64,000 nt of DNA from Shinella lacus (GTDB lineage Bacteria; Pseudomonadota; Alphaproteobacteria; Rhizobiales; Rhizobiaceae): contig NZ_WHSB02000004.1 of NCBI RefSeq assembly GCF_010994755.1, positions 1 to 64,000 on the forward strand, read 5' to 3'. How positions within the stretch are numbered: the first letter of the stretch is position 1; each line of letters starts with the position of its first letter. The notes under the pieces were generated by a model. It saw only the letters and a list, made by a program, of their open reading frames with translations, was not told the origin of the DNA and did no database searches. Shown in pieces: positions 17,947 through 26,327 of the stretch. Position numbers and translations under genes: made by a program.

Positions 17947-18792
17947 ATGAAAGCGGAACTTCCCGCAGTCACCTTCCCCGGCGGACGGCAGGTGCCGGCG
18001 CTCGGCCTCGGCACCTGGCATATGGGCGAGAGCGGGTCATCACCGGCCGAGGAAGCCGCAAGCCTGCGCGCCGGGCTCGACCTCGGCATGACGCTGATCG
18101 ACACCGCGGAAATGTATGCCGACGGCGGCGCGGAGACGGTGGTCGGCGAGGCGATCAGGGGCCGCCGCGACGGGGTTTTCGTCGTCAGCAAGGTGCTACC
18201 CTACAATGCCAGCCGCACCGGTACGGTCGCCGCCTGCGAGGCGAGCCTGAAGCGCCTCGGCACCGACCATATCGAGCTCTACCTGCTGCACTGGCGCGGC
18301 AACCACCCGCTCGCCGAGACCGTCGAGGCCTTCGAGACGCTGAAGGCACAAGGCAAGATCGGCGCCTGGGGCGTCTCCAACTTCGACCAGGACGACATGG
18401 TGGAACTGCTCGACGTGGCGGAGCCGGCGCGCCCGCTCGCCAACCAGGTGCTCTACAACCTCGCCCGCCGCGGCATCGAATATGACCTGTTGCGCTGGAG
18501 CCAGGTGCAGGGCGTGCCGATCATGGCCTATTCGCCGCTCGACGAGGGCCGCCTGGTCGGCCATCCGGTGCTGGAGGAAATCGGCCGTATCCACCATGCG
18601 AGCTCCGCGCAGGTCGCGCTTGCCTTCCTGCTGACGAAGCCGGGCGTCATCGCCATCCCGAAATCCGGCTCGCCGGAGCGCGTGCGCGAAAATTTCCGCG
18701 CCTCGGAGATTCGGCTCACCTCGGAGGATCTTCGTATCCTCGACGAAGCCTTCCCGCCGCCGACCCGCAAGCGGCCGCTGGAGATGATCTAG
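17947..18792 (+). CDS. Aldo/keto reductase
   Basis: This 281-residue NADPH-dependent TIM-barrel reductase shows the full catalytic tetrad in context: Asp and Tyr in [15 protein letters not shown], Lys in [11 protein letters not shown], and His in YLLHWRG. The C-terminal [15 protein letters not shown] binds the NADPH 2'-phosphate. It would reduce aldehydes or ketones; the physiological substrate is not evident. ATG 17947 gives the normal length. The preceding intergenic region is shared with the divergent LysE exporter. Confidence 0.95.
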   Translation: MKAELPAVTFPGGRQVPALGLGTWHMGESGSSPAEEAASLRAGLDLGMTLIDTAEMYADGGAETVVGEAIRGRRDGVFVVSKVLPYNASRTGTVAACEASLKRLGTDHIELYLLHWRGNHPLAETVEAFETLKAQGKIGAWGVSNFDQDDMVELLDVAEPARPLANQVLYNLARRGIEYDLLRWSQVQGVPIMAYSPLDEGRLVGHPVLEEIGRIHHASSAQVALAFLLTKPGVIAIPKSGSPERVRENFRASEIRLTSEDLRILDEAFPPPTRKRPLEMI

Positions 18793-18793
18793 C

Positions 18794-19504
18794 CTACTGC
18801 TCCTTGCTGTCGAGGTCCTGCATCAGGCTCTTGGCGAAGTCGCAGGCGGGGAAATCCGGGTTGATCTCGCAGGATTGCAGATAGTGCCGGCGTGCCGCGC
18901 CGGCATCCCGGCCGACGCCCTCGCCGATCTGGTAGGATTGCCCGAGCATGGTGCAGCCCCAGGCGTCGCCGTCACCGCAGCTGATGGAAAATGTCCGGAA
19001 GTAGCAGGATGACAGCGCCTCGGGCGCGGCCTCCCCCATCGGATCGCCGTCATATTGCCCGTTGCGGATGCCGGAAGCGCGGTTTGTGCAGCCGCCGCGG
19101 CTGCCGAGCGCGCAGGCCTCGGCAAACAGCATCTGCGCCAGATGCGGCGAGACGGCGGGTTTCGCATCCTCGAAGACGCGGCCAAGCGCGAAGCAGGCAT
19201 TCTCGTTGCGCCATTCCATGCAGTCGCGGTGGCAGGCGTCGAGATCACGCTCGCAGCGTTCTTCCGACCAGTCGGCGCTCGCCCAGACGCCCTTCCAGAG
19301 CGGCCGGGCCGTCTTGGCGATATCGGCGGGGCAGACCTTGTAATGCGACTGGATTTCTTGGCTGTCGCGAACCAGCGCGCCGACGGCATCGTAGCTACTG
19401 ACGACGGATGGCGCGGCATCGTCGCCCTCCGCCCGGACCACCGGTGATGCAAGCATCACGGCGATGGCCGAGGCAGCAAGCAGGCAATGCCGCGCCGCCG
19501 CCAA
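18794..19504 (-). CDS. Exported cysteine-rich protein with Sel1-like repeats
   Basis: The 236-residue product has a signal peptide (CLLAASAIAVMLASPVVRA) and about a dozen cysteines in the mature part. CFALGRVFED, ACALGSRGGCTNRASG and WGCTMLGQSYQIGEGVGRD look like Sel1/TPR-like units stabilised by disulfides. Such proteins usually act as periplasmic protein-interaction scaffolds. The likely start is TTG at 19504, immediately after the ilvN stop, so it seems to be the last gene of the ilvI-ilvN unit. A function in branched-chain amino-acid synthesis is not implied. Confidence 0.7.
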   Translation of the reverse strand: MAAARHCLLAASAIAVMLASPVVRAEGDDAAPSVVSSYDAVGALVRDSQEIQSHYKVCPADIAKTARPLWKGVWASADWSEERCERDLDACHRDCMEWRNENACFALGRVFEDAKPAVSPHLAQMLFAEACALGSRGGCTNRASGIRNGQYDGDPMGEAAPEALSSCYFRTFSISCGDGDAWGCTMLGQSYQIGEGVGRDAGAARRHYLQSCEINPDFPACDFAKSLMQDLDSKEQ

Positions 19505-20077
19505 TTACATGCCCTGCGGGCCGCGGTTCATCGCCGCGATGCCGGTACGGCAGACTTCGGAGAGGCCGAGCGGCTTCATGACGGCCACGAACTGGTCGAC
19601 CTTGGAGGATTTGCCGGTGATCTCGAAGATGAAGTGATCGACCGTCGCATCGACCACCTTGGCGTGGAAAGCGTCCGCCAGGCGCAGCGTTTCCGCCCGC
19701 ATCTCGCCGGAGCCGGTGACCTTGACCAGCGCCACTTCGCGCTCGATCGGCCGCTCCTGCCCCATGATCTTGGCGCGAACGGTGAGATCGACGACCCGGT
19801 GGACCGGTACGATGCGCTCAAGCTGCGACTTGATCTGTTCCAGCACGCCCGGCGTGCCGCGCGTCACGATGGTGATGCGCGACAGGTGCGATTCATGCTC
19901 GGTCTCGGAGACTGTGAGGCTTTCGATATTGTAGCCGCGGCCGGAAAACAGGCCGATGACGCGCGCAAGCACGCCCGGCTCGTTGTCGACGAGCACGGAG
20001 AGCGTGTGGCTCTCCGCGACCTGGGTTTCCTTGGCGATGAAATAGGCAGAGCCCGTGGGCTGTAGGTGTGCGTTCAT
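19505..20077 (-). CDS. ilvN: Acetolactate synthase small (regulatory) subunit
   Basis: The 190-residue subunit activates the catalytic subunit and confers valine feedback inhibition. The N-terminal ACT domain is clear (LSVLVDNEPGVLARVIGLFSG, then YNIESLTV), followed by the conserved C-terminal domain (RELALVKV-like EREVALVKVTG, FGAKVVD-like FHAKVVDAT). The ATG at 20077 lies 19 bp after the large-subunit stop. It is part of the attenuated ilvI operon and is also called ilvH in many genomes. Confidence 0.97.
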   Translation of the reverse strand: MNAHLQPTGSAYFIAKETQVAESHTLSVLVDNEPGVLARVIGLFSGRGYNIESLTVSETEHESHLSRITIVTRGTPGVLEQIKSQLERIVPVHRVVDLTVRAKIMGQERPIEREVALVKVTGSGEMRAETLRLADAFHAKVVDATVDHFIFEITGKSSKVDQFVAVMKPLGLSEVCRTGIAAMNRGPQGM

Positions 20078-20096
20078 AATCTTCTCTACCTTTTCA

Positions 20097-21875
20097 TCAA
20101 ACGAGCTGGCGGCCCTTGGCGTCGATCGCATTGGCGACCGCTTCGTCCGTGGCCTCGTCGGGAAGCAGCATTTCGTTATGCGCCTTGCCGGACGGGATCA
20201 TCGGGAAGCAGTTGGCGAGGTTGGCGACGCGGCAATCGAAGATGACTGGACGCTTGACGTCGATCATCTCCTGGATCGCGCCGTCGAGATCACCCGGCTT
20301 GTCGCAGGAAATGCCGACACCGCCATAGGCATCCGCAAGCTTGACGAAGTCCGGCATCGCTTCCGTGTAGGAATTCGACAGGCGGTTGCCGTGCAAGAGC
20401 TGCTGCCACTGGCGCACCATGCCCATGTATTGGTTGTTCAGGATGAAGATCTTGACCGGCAGGTTATACTGAACCGCACAGCTCATTTCCTGAATGCACA
20501 TCTGGATCGAGGCGTCGCCGGCAATGTCGATGACGAGGCTGTCGCGATGCGCGACCTGCACCCCGATCGCCGCCGGGAAGCCGTAGCCCATCGTGCCGAG
20601 GCCGCCCGAGGTCATCCAGCGGTTCGGCTGCTCGAAACCGTAGAACTGCGCCGCCCACATCTGGTGCTGGCCGACTTCCGTCGTGATGTAGGTGTCGCGG
20701 TCCTTGGTCAGCTCATAGAGCCGCTGGATCGCATATTGCGGCATGATGACGTCGTTGCTCTGCTTGTAGGCAAACGAGTTGCGTGCCCGCCACCGGGCGA
20801 TTGACGACCACCAGTCGCCCTGGATCGCCTTGTCGTAATCCTTGGAGCCTGCGCGCCACAGCCGGACCATGTCTTCCAGGATATTGCCGACATCGCCGAG
20901 GATCGGAACGTCGACGCGGACATTCTTGTTGATCGAGGACGGGTCGATATCGATGTGGATCTTCTTCGAGTTCGGCGAAAAGGCGTTCAGGCGGCCGGTG
21001 ATACGGTCGTCGAAGCGCGCGCCGATGCAGATCATGACGTCGCAATCATGCATCGCCATGTTCGCCTCGTAGGAACCGTGCATGCCGAGCATGCCCAGCC
21101 AGTTCTTGCCGGAATGCGGATAGGCGCCGAGGCCCATCAGGGTCGAGGTGATCGGGAAGCCGGTGATCTCGACCAGCTCGCGCAGCAGCCGCGAAGCCTC
21201 CGGGCCGGAATTGATGACGCCGCCGCCGGAATAGATGACCGGACGGCGCGCCGTCTTCATCAGGTGGACGGCCGCCTCGATCTGGCGGGCATCGCCCTGC
21301 AATTTCGGCTGGTAGCTCTTCTGGATGGGGGCTGCGGACGGCGGCGTATAGGTGCCGGTCGCAAACTGCACGTCCTTCGGGATATCGACGACGACCGGGC
21401 CGGGACGACCGGACTGGGCGACGCGGAAGGCCTCATGGATGATGCGGGCGAGATCGTTGACGTCCTTGACCAGCCAGTTGTGCTTGGTGCAGGGGCGCGT
21501 GATGCCGACCGTGTCACACTCCTGGAAGGCATCCGAGCCGATGAGCGTGGTCGGGACCTGGCCGGTGAGGCAGACGAGCGGGATCGAATCCATCAGCGCG
21601 TCCTGCAGCGGCGTGACGGCATTGGTCGCGCCCGGGCCGGAGGTGACGAGCATGACGCCGACCTTGCCGGTGGAGCGGGCATAGCCTTCGGCCATGTGGC
21701 CGGCGCCCTGCTCGTGGCGCACGAGGATATGCTCGATGTCGTCCTGCTGGAAGATCTCGTCATAGATCGGCAGGACGGCACCGCCCGGATAGCCGAAAAT
21801 ATGTTCTACGCCATTGTCCCGCAGCGCCTGCAAGACAATTTCCGCGCCCGTCATCTGGTTTTCTGTTCCGCTCAT
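20097..21875 (-). CDS. ilvI: Acetolactate synthase large (catalytic) subunit
   Basis: This ThDP- and FAD-dependent enzyme makes 2-acetolactate or 2-aceto-2-hydroxybutyrate, the first common step of valine, leucine and isoleucine synthesis. The 592 residues have the catalytic Glu at about E55 (HEQGAGHMAEGYA). The FAD-binding middle domain follows, and the ThDP motif begins near residue 453 (GDASIQM to ILNNQYMG). The coding frame remains open upstream, but ATG 21875 fits the family N-terminus (MTGAEIVLQALRDNGVEHIFG). Its expression is probably controlled by the leader peptide and attenuator at 21932-22048. Confidence 0.98.
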   Translation of the reverse strand: MSGTENQMTGAEIVLQALRDNGVEHIFGYPGGAVLPIYDEIFQQDDIEHILVRHEQGAGHMAEGYARSTGKVGVMLVTSGPGATNAVTPLQDALMDSIPLVCLTGQVPTTLIGSDAFQECDTVGITRPCTKHNWLVKDVNDLARIIHEAFRVAQSGRPGPVVVDIPKDVQFATGTYTPPSAAPIQKSYQPKLQGDARQIEAAVHLMKTARRPVIYSGGGVINSGPEASRLLRELVEITGFPITSTLMGLGAYPHSGKNWLGMLGMHGSYEANMAMHDCDVMICIGARFDDRITGRLNAFSPNSKKIHIDIDPSSINKNVRVDVPILGDVGNILEDMVRLWRAGSKDYDKAIQGDWWSSIARWRARNSFAYKQSNDVIMPQYAIQRLYELTKDRDTYITTEVGQHQMWAAQFYGFEQPNRWMTSGGLGTMGYGFPAAIGVQVAHRDSLVIDIAGDASIQMCIQEMSCAVQYNLPVKIFILNNQYMGMVRQWQQLLHGNRLSNSYTEAMPDFVKLADAYGGVGISCDKPGDLDGAIQEMIDVKRPVIFDCRVANLANCFPMIPSGKAHNEMLLPDEATDEAVANAIDAKGRQLV

Positions 21876-21931
21876 CGGATTCCCGTCCGTCTCTATTCGT
21901 ATTTCGGGGTGATTATCGAATTTCTGGGCAT

Positions 21932-22011
21932 AAAAAAAGGCCCCTTGGAGGAGCCTGCTTACCGCGCATGGGTGCTTTCGCCGGATGGTTACACCATCCT
22001 GCCCATGCGCG
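21932..22011 (-). promoter_or_regulatory. Transcription attenuator of ilvI-ilvN
   Basis: Three RNA elements can be read on the minus strand. A long hairpin pairs a 10-bp stem (22002-22011 with 21963-21972, CGCGCATGGG/CCCATGCGCG) enclosing a 7-bp stem (GGATGGT/ACCATCC). A terminator hairpin AGGCTCC/GGGGCCT (21956-21950 with 21944-21938) then ends in seven T. The first stem overlaps the end of the leader peptide frame, so ribosome position there can alter folding. This is the classic amino-acid attenuator layout. Confidence 0.85.
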
Positions 22012-22048
22012 TTCCCACCACAAGAATGTTTGCCGTCAGATTTTTCAT
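21989..22048 (-). CDS. ilv leader peptide, 19 aa
   Basis: The frame reads MKNLTANILVVGTRMGRMV. Consecutive Ile-Leu-Val-Val codons (plus an earlier Leu and a final Val) are the three end products of the operon it precedes, so ribosome stalling on scarce charged tRNA would report branched-chain amino-acid supply. No Shine-Dalgarno is present. The promoter placement (TAACAC ending 9 bp before the ATG) suggests transcription begins at or next to the ATG, giving a leaderless message. Confidence 0.8.
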   Translation of the reverse strand: MKNLTANILVVGTRMGRMV

Positions 22049-22056
22049 GGGGCGAA

Positions 22057-22085
22057 GTGTTAGCCACAAAGCCCACGCACGTCAA
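22057..22085 (-). promoter_or_regulatory. Promoter of the ilvI leader and operon
   Basis: TTGACG (22085-22080) and TAACAC (22062-22057) are separated by 17 bases on the minus strand. The predicted start site falls within a few bases of the leader ATG at 22048. Confidence 0.65.
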
Positions 22086-22221
22086 CGCCCTTTCCATCTG
22101 TTTCGAAACGGCACGGATTCCCGCATATTTGAGAAACTACAACTCAAAGATGCGTCGCGCCGAAACGTCTTATTAAGCGGCAGCCGATAAGGTCACTCTT
22201 TGATGGCAAGGAGTGCCGTGA

Positions 22222-24291
22222 TTGCTGAACAATGATTTCCAAAATTCGATCGTCGCCGGCGAGCAGGAGCGCCGGGATGGCATGGTGGGCAACCGTCTGC
22301 TCGGGCGCATCGTCGCCTGCAACGGGTCCCGTGCCACGATCAGCGCTGTCGCCGAGGGTGGCCAGACGGCGCTTACGGAACTCTGGGCGGTCGGCCGCCT
22401 CATCTCCATCTCCGTCGGTCGCAACCGCGTCGTGGCGCTGGTCTATTCCATGTCCACCGACCAGCAGAGCTGGGTGGAGAACCACGACACGGTCTTCCGC
22501 ATCGAGGTCGAGCTTCTCGGCGAAGTGAATGTCAGCGCGGATGGACGCGAGACTTTCTCCGCCGGCATCACGGACTATCCCCATCTCGGCGCGATCGCCC
22601 ACCGCATCCGCGCCTCCGACCTCGCCAAGGTCTATGACACCGGCAAGAACGACGTCTGCACGATCGGCAAGCTGACGCAGGACGAGACGCTCGACGCGAC
22701 GATCCATGTACCCTCCATGCTGGAGAAACATTTCGCCATCGTCGGCACGACTGGCGTCGGCAAGTCCACTTCCGTCACGCTGCTGCTGCACAAGGCGATC
22801 CAGGCCGATCCGCGCCTGCGCGTGCTGATCCTCGACCCGCACAACGAATTCGCCTCCGCCTTCGGCGACCTCGCCGTCGTCATCGATACGGATACGCTCG
22901 ACCTGCCCTTCTGGCTGTTCCGGCTGGAGGAATTCGCCGAAGTCGTCTTCCGCGGCCGCCCGCCGGTGCCGGAGGAGATGGACATTCTCCGCGACCTGAT
23001 CCCGGAAGCCAAACGCGCCTTCCGCGGCACGAGCGAAAACGGCCTGATGCGCCGCGCGACCGAGAAGAGCTCGGTGACGGCCGATACGCCGGTGCCCTTC
23101 CGCATCGCCGACCTGCTGGCGCTCGTCGACGAGCGCATCGGCAGGCTCGAAGGCCGGTCGGAAAAGCCGCATCTGCGCTCGCTCAAGGTCAAGATCATGT
23201 CGGCGATCAACGACCCGCGCTATCATTTCATGTTCTCCTCGAACACGATCACCGACACGATCCTCGACACGATCGCCCGCATCTTCCGCATTCCCGGCGA
23301 CGGCAAGCCGGTAACGACCTTCCAGCTTGCCGGCATCCCGTCGGAAGTCGTCAATTCGGTCGCCTCCGTGCTCTGCCGCATGGCCTTCGAAATCGGCCTG
23401 TGGAGCAATGGCGGCGTGCATATGCTGGTGGTCTGCGAAGAGGCGCACCGCTACGTGCCGGCCGATCCCAAGCTCGGCTTCACGCCGACGCGCCAGGCGA
23501 TCGCCCGCATCGCCAAGGAAGGCCGCAAATACGGCGTCTCGCTCGGCATCATCACGCAGCGCCCCGGCGAACTCGACCCGACCATCCTCTCGCAGTGCTC
23601 GACGATCTTCGCCATGCGCCTTGCCAACGAGCACGACCAGGAAATCATCCGCTCGGCGATCCCCAATTCCTCATCCTCGACGACGAGCTTCATCTCCTCA
23701 ATCGGCAATGGCGAGGCGATTGCGTTTGGCGAGGCCGTCGCGGTGCCGATGCGCATGCGCTTCACGCGCGTGGAGGCGGACCGCCTGCCGAAGACCAACG
23801 GCACCAGCGTCAAGGTCACCGACGAAACGCCACAGAGCGTCGACCTGCGCTCGATCGTGTCGCGCATGCGCGCGATCTCCGGGCCGGATATTTCCGGATT
23901 CCAGAATTCCTACCTCGCCTCGCAGCCCCAGGGCGCCCTGCCAACCGGCTACGAGGATGCGCCCTACGAGGACGAGGAAGACTATATCGACACGCTCCAG
24001 GCCGCCGCTGCCACCGCCGCAGCGCGACCGGCAACGCCGCCCATGCCGGAACCCTACCGACCGGACATGCTGCCTGGCGCCCAGGGCGCCTACGAACCGT
24101 CGACACAGGAGCGCTTCGAGTCGATCCGCCGCGAGCTCACCTCCGAGCCGCCGCGCCCGGCCGCCGATCCCTACCGCCAGCCGGCGCGCCCCGCCCCGGC
24201 CTTCGGCGAACAGCAGGAGCCCCGGCGCGAAGGATCTTCGATCCGCGAGCAGCTTTTGAAGAAACCGCTAAGCAGTCTTATTCGACGCTAG
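22222..24291 (+). CDS. HerA-like ATPase/DNA translocase (DUF87)
   Basis: The 689-residue protein has an N-terminal HAS-barrel-like region (about 25-110) and a FtsK/HerA ATPase. Walker A is GTTGVGKST (175-183) and Walker B is MLVVCEEAHRY (about 409-419); ITQRPGELDPTILSQC gives the sensor and arginine-finger region. HerA proteins are hexameric DNA translocases that usually work with the nuclease NurA in end resection; no NurA gene is adjacent. The last 120 residues are Pro/Ala/Arg-rich and probably disordered. The start is TTG 22222 with AAGGAG upstream, since an in-frame stop precedes it. It converges on miaA with a 14-bp overlap. Confidence 0.88.
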   Translation: MLNNDFQNSIVAGEQERRDGMVGNRLLGRIVACNGSRATISAVAEGGQTALTELWAVGRLISISVGRNRVVALVYSMSTDQQSWVENHDTVFRIEVELLGEVNVSADGRETFSAGITDYPHLGAIAHRIRASDLAKVYDTGKNDVCTIGKLTQDETLDATIHVPSMLEKHFAIVGTTGVGKSTSVTLLLHKAIQADPRLRVLILDPHNEFASAFGDLAVVIDTDTLDLPFWLFRLEEFAEVVFRGRPPVPEEMDILRDLIPEAKRAFRGTSENGLMRRATEKSSVTADTPVPFRIADLLALVDERIGRLEGRSEKPHLRSLKVKIMSAINDPRYHFMFSSNTITDTILDTIARIFRIPGDGKPVTTFQLAGIPSEVVNSVASVLCRMAFEIGLWSNGGVHMLVVCEEAHRYVPADPKLGFTPTRQAIARIAKEGRKYGVSLGIITQRPGELDPTILSQCSTIFAMRLANEHDQEIIRSAIPNSSSSTTSFISSIGNGEAIAFGEAVAVPMRMRFTRVEADRLPKTNGTSVKVTDETPQSVDLRSIVSRMRAISGPDISGFQNSYLASQPQGALPTGYEDAPYEDEEDYIDTLQAAAATAAARPATPPMPEPYRPDMLPGAQGAYEPSTQERFESIRRELTSEPPRPAADPYRQPARPAPAFGEQQEPRREGSSIREQLLKKPLSSLIRR

Positions 24292-25192
24292 AGGATAGCG
24301 GATCGATCCGCTGCCAGCTGTCATCGAGCTGGTTGCGGAACCAGGTCATCTGGCGCTTGGCATATTGCCGGGTCGCCGCCGCGCCGCGTTCGATGACCTC
24401 GGCCTCGCTCATCTCGCCCACCAGCATCGCCGCGATCTGCGGCACACCGATCGCCTTCATGACCGGCATGGCGGGCGAAAGATCGAGCGCCAGCAGTGCC
24501 TTCACCTCCTCCACCGCGCCGGATGTCAGCATGGTGGCGAACCGCCGGTTGATGCGCTTGGCAAGCACGGCGCGGTCGGGCAGCACGACAATCTTTTCCG
24601 CCCGCTCCGGATCGATCACCGCCGGCCCCGCCGCCGCCTGGAACGTGGAAATCGACCGCCCCGTCGTCTCCAGCACCTCCAGCGCGCGAAGAATGCGCTG
24701 GCCGTCGCCCGGTTTCAGGCGGGCGGCCGTCTGCGGGTCGCGCCCCGCAAGGTCTCGGTGCAGGGCCTCTGTCCCTTCAGCGGCAAGTCGGCCGCGAACG
24801 CGCTCGCGAACATCGTCGGGAATGACGGGCATATCCGCAAGCCCGCCGGTCAGTGCACGAAAATAAAGGCCCGTGCCGCCGACGAAGACCGGCAGCTTGC
24901 CGCGCGCCCTGAGCTCAGCCACGAGGCCCGTCGCCTCGCGCTGCCAGTCGCCGGTGGAATAGGCGGCACCCGCCGGCACATGACCATAGAGGCGATGGTC
25001 GATGCCGCCCATATCCTCCGGCTGCGGCCGCGCGGTGAGGATGTTCAGCGTGTCGTAGACCTGCATGCTGTCGGCATTGACCACCACGCCATCGTGCTCG
25101 CGCGCCAGCCGTACGGCGAGCGCGGACTTGCCGCTTGCCGTCGGTCCGGTTATCAGGATCGCGTCCTGCTTTCGATCAAGGTTTCTCATCAT
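24278..25192 (-). CDS. miaA: tRNA dimethylallyltransferase
   Basis: MiaA transfers a dimethylallyl group to A37 of tRNAs that read U-starting codons. The 304-residue form has the P-loop AILITGPTASGKSALA near residue 15, NADSMQVYDTLNILTARP near 40, and GGTGLYFRALTGGL near 105. The tail RQYAKRQMTWFRNQ is diagnostic. Two adjacent ATGs (25192, 25189) can serve as start; both overlap the divergent serB ATG at 25191. A TTG further upstream (25219) is less likely. Confidence 0.97.
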   Translation of the reverse strand: MMRNLDRKQDAILITGPTASGKSALAVRLAREHDGVVVNADSMQVYDTLNILTARPQPEDMGGIDHRLYGHVPAGAAYSTGDWQREATGLVAELRARGKLPVFVGGTGLYFRALTGGLADMPVIPDDVRERVRGRLAAEGTEALHRDLAGRDPQTAARLKPGDGQRILRALEVLETTGRSISTFQAAAGPAVIDPERAEKIVVLPDRAVLAKRINRRFATMLTSGAVEEVKALLALDLSPAMPVMKAIGVPQIAAMLVGEMSEAEVIERGAAATRQYAKRQMTWFRNQLDDSWQRIDPLSSSVE

Positions 25193-26081
25193 GGCTTTCG
25201 TTGCCACGCTTGTCGCCAATCCGTCAAATCCTGTCCTGACCCCAGCGCTCGCCGAAAAGGCCGCCGATCACGTCAAGGCCTCCGGCCTCTACTGGCTCGC
25301 CGACGGCATCGCCTGCGACATCGCGCTGCGCGACGACAGCGATATCGCCGCCGCGCGCGACAAAATCTCCGCGACAATCGGCAACGCGCCGGTCGATTTC
25401 GCCATTCAGGACGCGGAAACGCGGCGCAAGAAGCTCCTGATCGCCGACATGGATTCCACCATGATCGGCCAGGAATGCATCGACGAGCTCGCCGCCGAAG
25501 TCGGCCTCAAGGACCGGGTGGCAACCATCACCGCGCGCGCCATGAACGGCGAAATCGCCTTCGAGCCCGCCCTTCGCGAGCGCGTCGCGCTGCTGAAGGG
25601 CCTGCCCGTCTCCGTCATCGACGAGGTCATCGCCAAGCGCATCACGCTGACGCCCGGCGGGCGCGAACTGATCGCGACCATGAAGGCCAAGGGCTTTTAC
25701 ACCGCCCTCGTCTCGGGCGGTTTCACTGTGTTCACCAGCCGCATCGCCGCCATGCTCGGCTTCGACGAGAACCGCGCCAACCTGCTGCTCGATGCCGACG
25801 GAAAGCTCACCGGCGAAGTGGCCGAACCGATCCTCGGCAAGCAAGCGAAGGTGGATGCCCTCATCGAGATTTCCGAACGCCTCGGCATTTCGCCGGAAGA
25901 GGCGATGGCCGTCGGCGACGGCGCCAACGACCTCGGCATGCTGCACCTCTCCGGCGCCGGCGTCGCCCTGCACGCCAAGCCGGCCGTAGCAGCGGAAGCC
26001 AGGATCCGCATCGACCACGGCGACCTCACCGCGCTGCTCTATCTCCAGGGATATCGCAAATCGGATTTCGTGACGACGTAA
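25191..26081 (+). CDS. serB: Phosphoserine phosphatase
   Basis: SerB removes phosphate from O-phosphoserine, the last step of serine synthesis. The 296-residue protein has an N-terminal regulatory region and a HAD domain whose DxDST motif is IADMDSTMIG (nucleophile about D86). SGGFTVF follows near 180 and GDGANDLGML near 243 (motif IV). The start ATG overlaps the miaA start codons on the other strand, so its promoter must lie inside miaA. A long palindrome follows the gene. Confidence 0.96.
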   Translation: MAFVATLVANPSNPVLTPALAEKAADHVKASGLYWLADGIACDIALRDDSDIAAARDKISATIGNAPVDFAIQDAETRRKKLLIADMDSTMIGQECIDELAAEVGLKDRVATITARAMNGEIAFEPALRERVALLKGLPVSVIDEVIAKRITLTPGGRELIATMKAKGFYTALVSGGFTVFTSRIAAMLGFDENRANLLLDADGKLTGEVAEPILGKQAKVDALIEISERLGISPEEAMAVGDGANDLGMLHLSGAGVALHAKPAVAAEARIRIDHGDLTALLYLQGYRKSDFVTT

Positions 26082-26128
26082 GCCGGTCGCGGAAAACCTC
26101 GCTCCGCACGCTCCGCCATCCTTGGACA

Positions 26129-26244
26129 CACACCTCTCCTCCGTCATCCTCGGGCTTGACCCGAGGATCCACGTGCCACGGCACGCCTTGAGCTCGTGGC
26201 ATGGGTCCTCGGGTCAAGCCCGAGGATGACGGAGGAGAGGTGTG
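26129..26244. repeat. Large perfect palindromic intergenic element
   Basis: Two 39-bp arms (26129-26167 and 26206-26244) are exact reverse complements around a 38-bp centre that itself is partly self-complementary (CACGTGCCAC against GTGGCATG). The arms contain CATCCTCGGGCTTGACCCGA, a sequence found in mobile palindromes of many alphaproteobacteria. It lies between the convergent serB and htrA-type genes and would form a strong hairpin in both transcripts, so it may end or protect both mRNAs. Confidence 0.95.
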
Positions 26245-26327
26245 GCGGATTGGCCGCTGAAGCAGTGCTCCAGCGGCCCGATTCTATCCGGCAATTTTCG
26301 CCGGCAAGCTCCTGAACGGACTCGCCT

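Noticed and set aside
13140-24291. A phage-defence island made of the RecD-like helicase, MerR-LuxR regulator and HerA
   Set aside because: The genes are scattered among housekeeping genes, not in one operon, and have normal codon use; no nuclease or toxin partner is adjacent.
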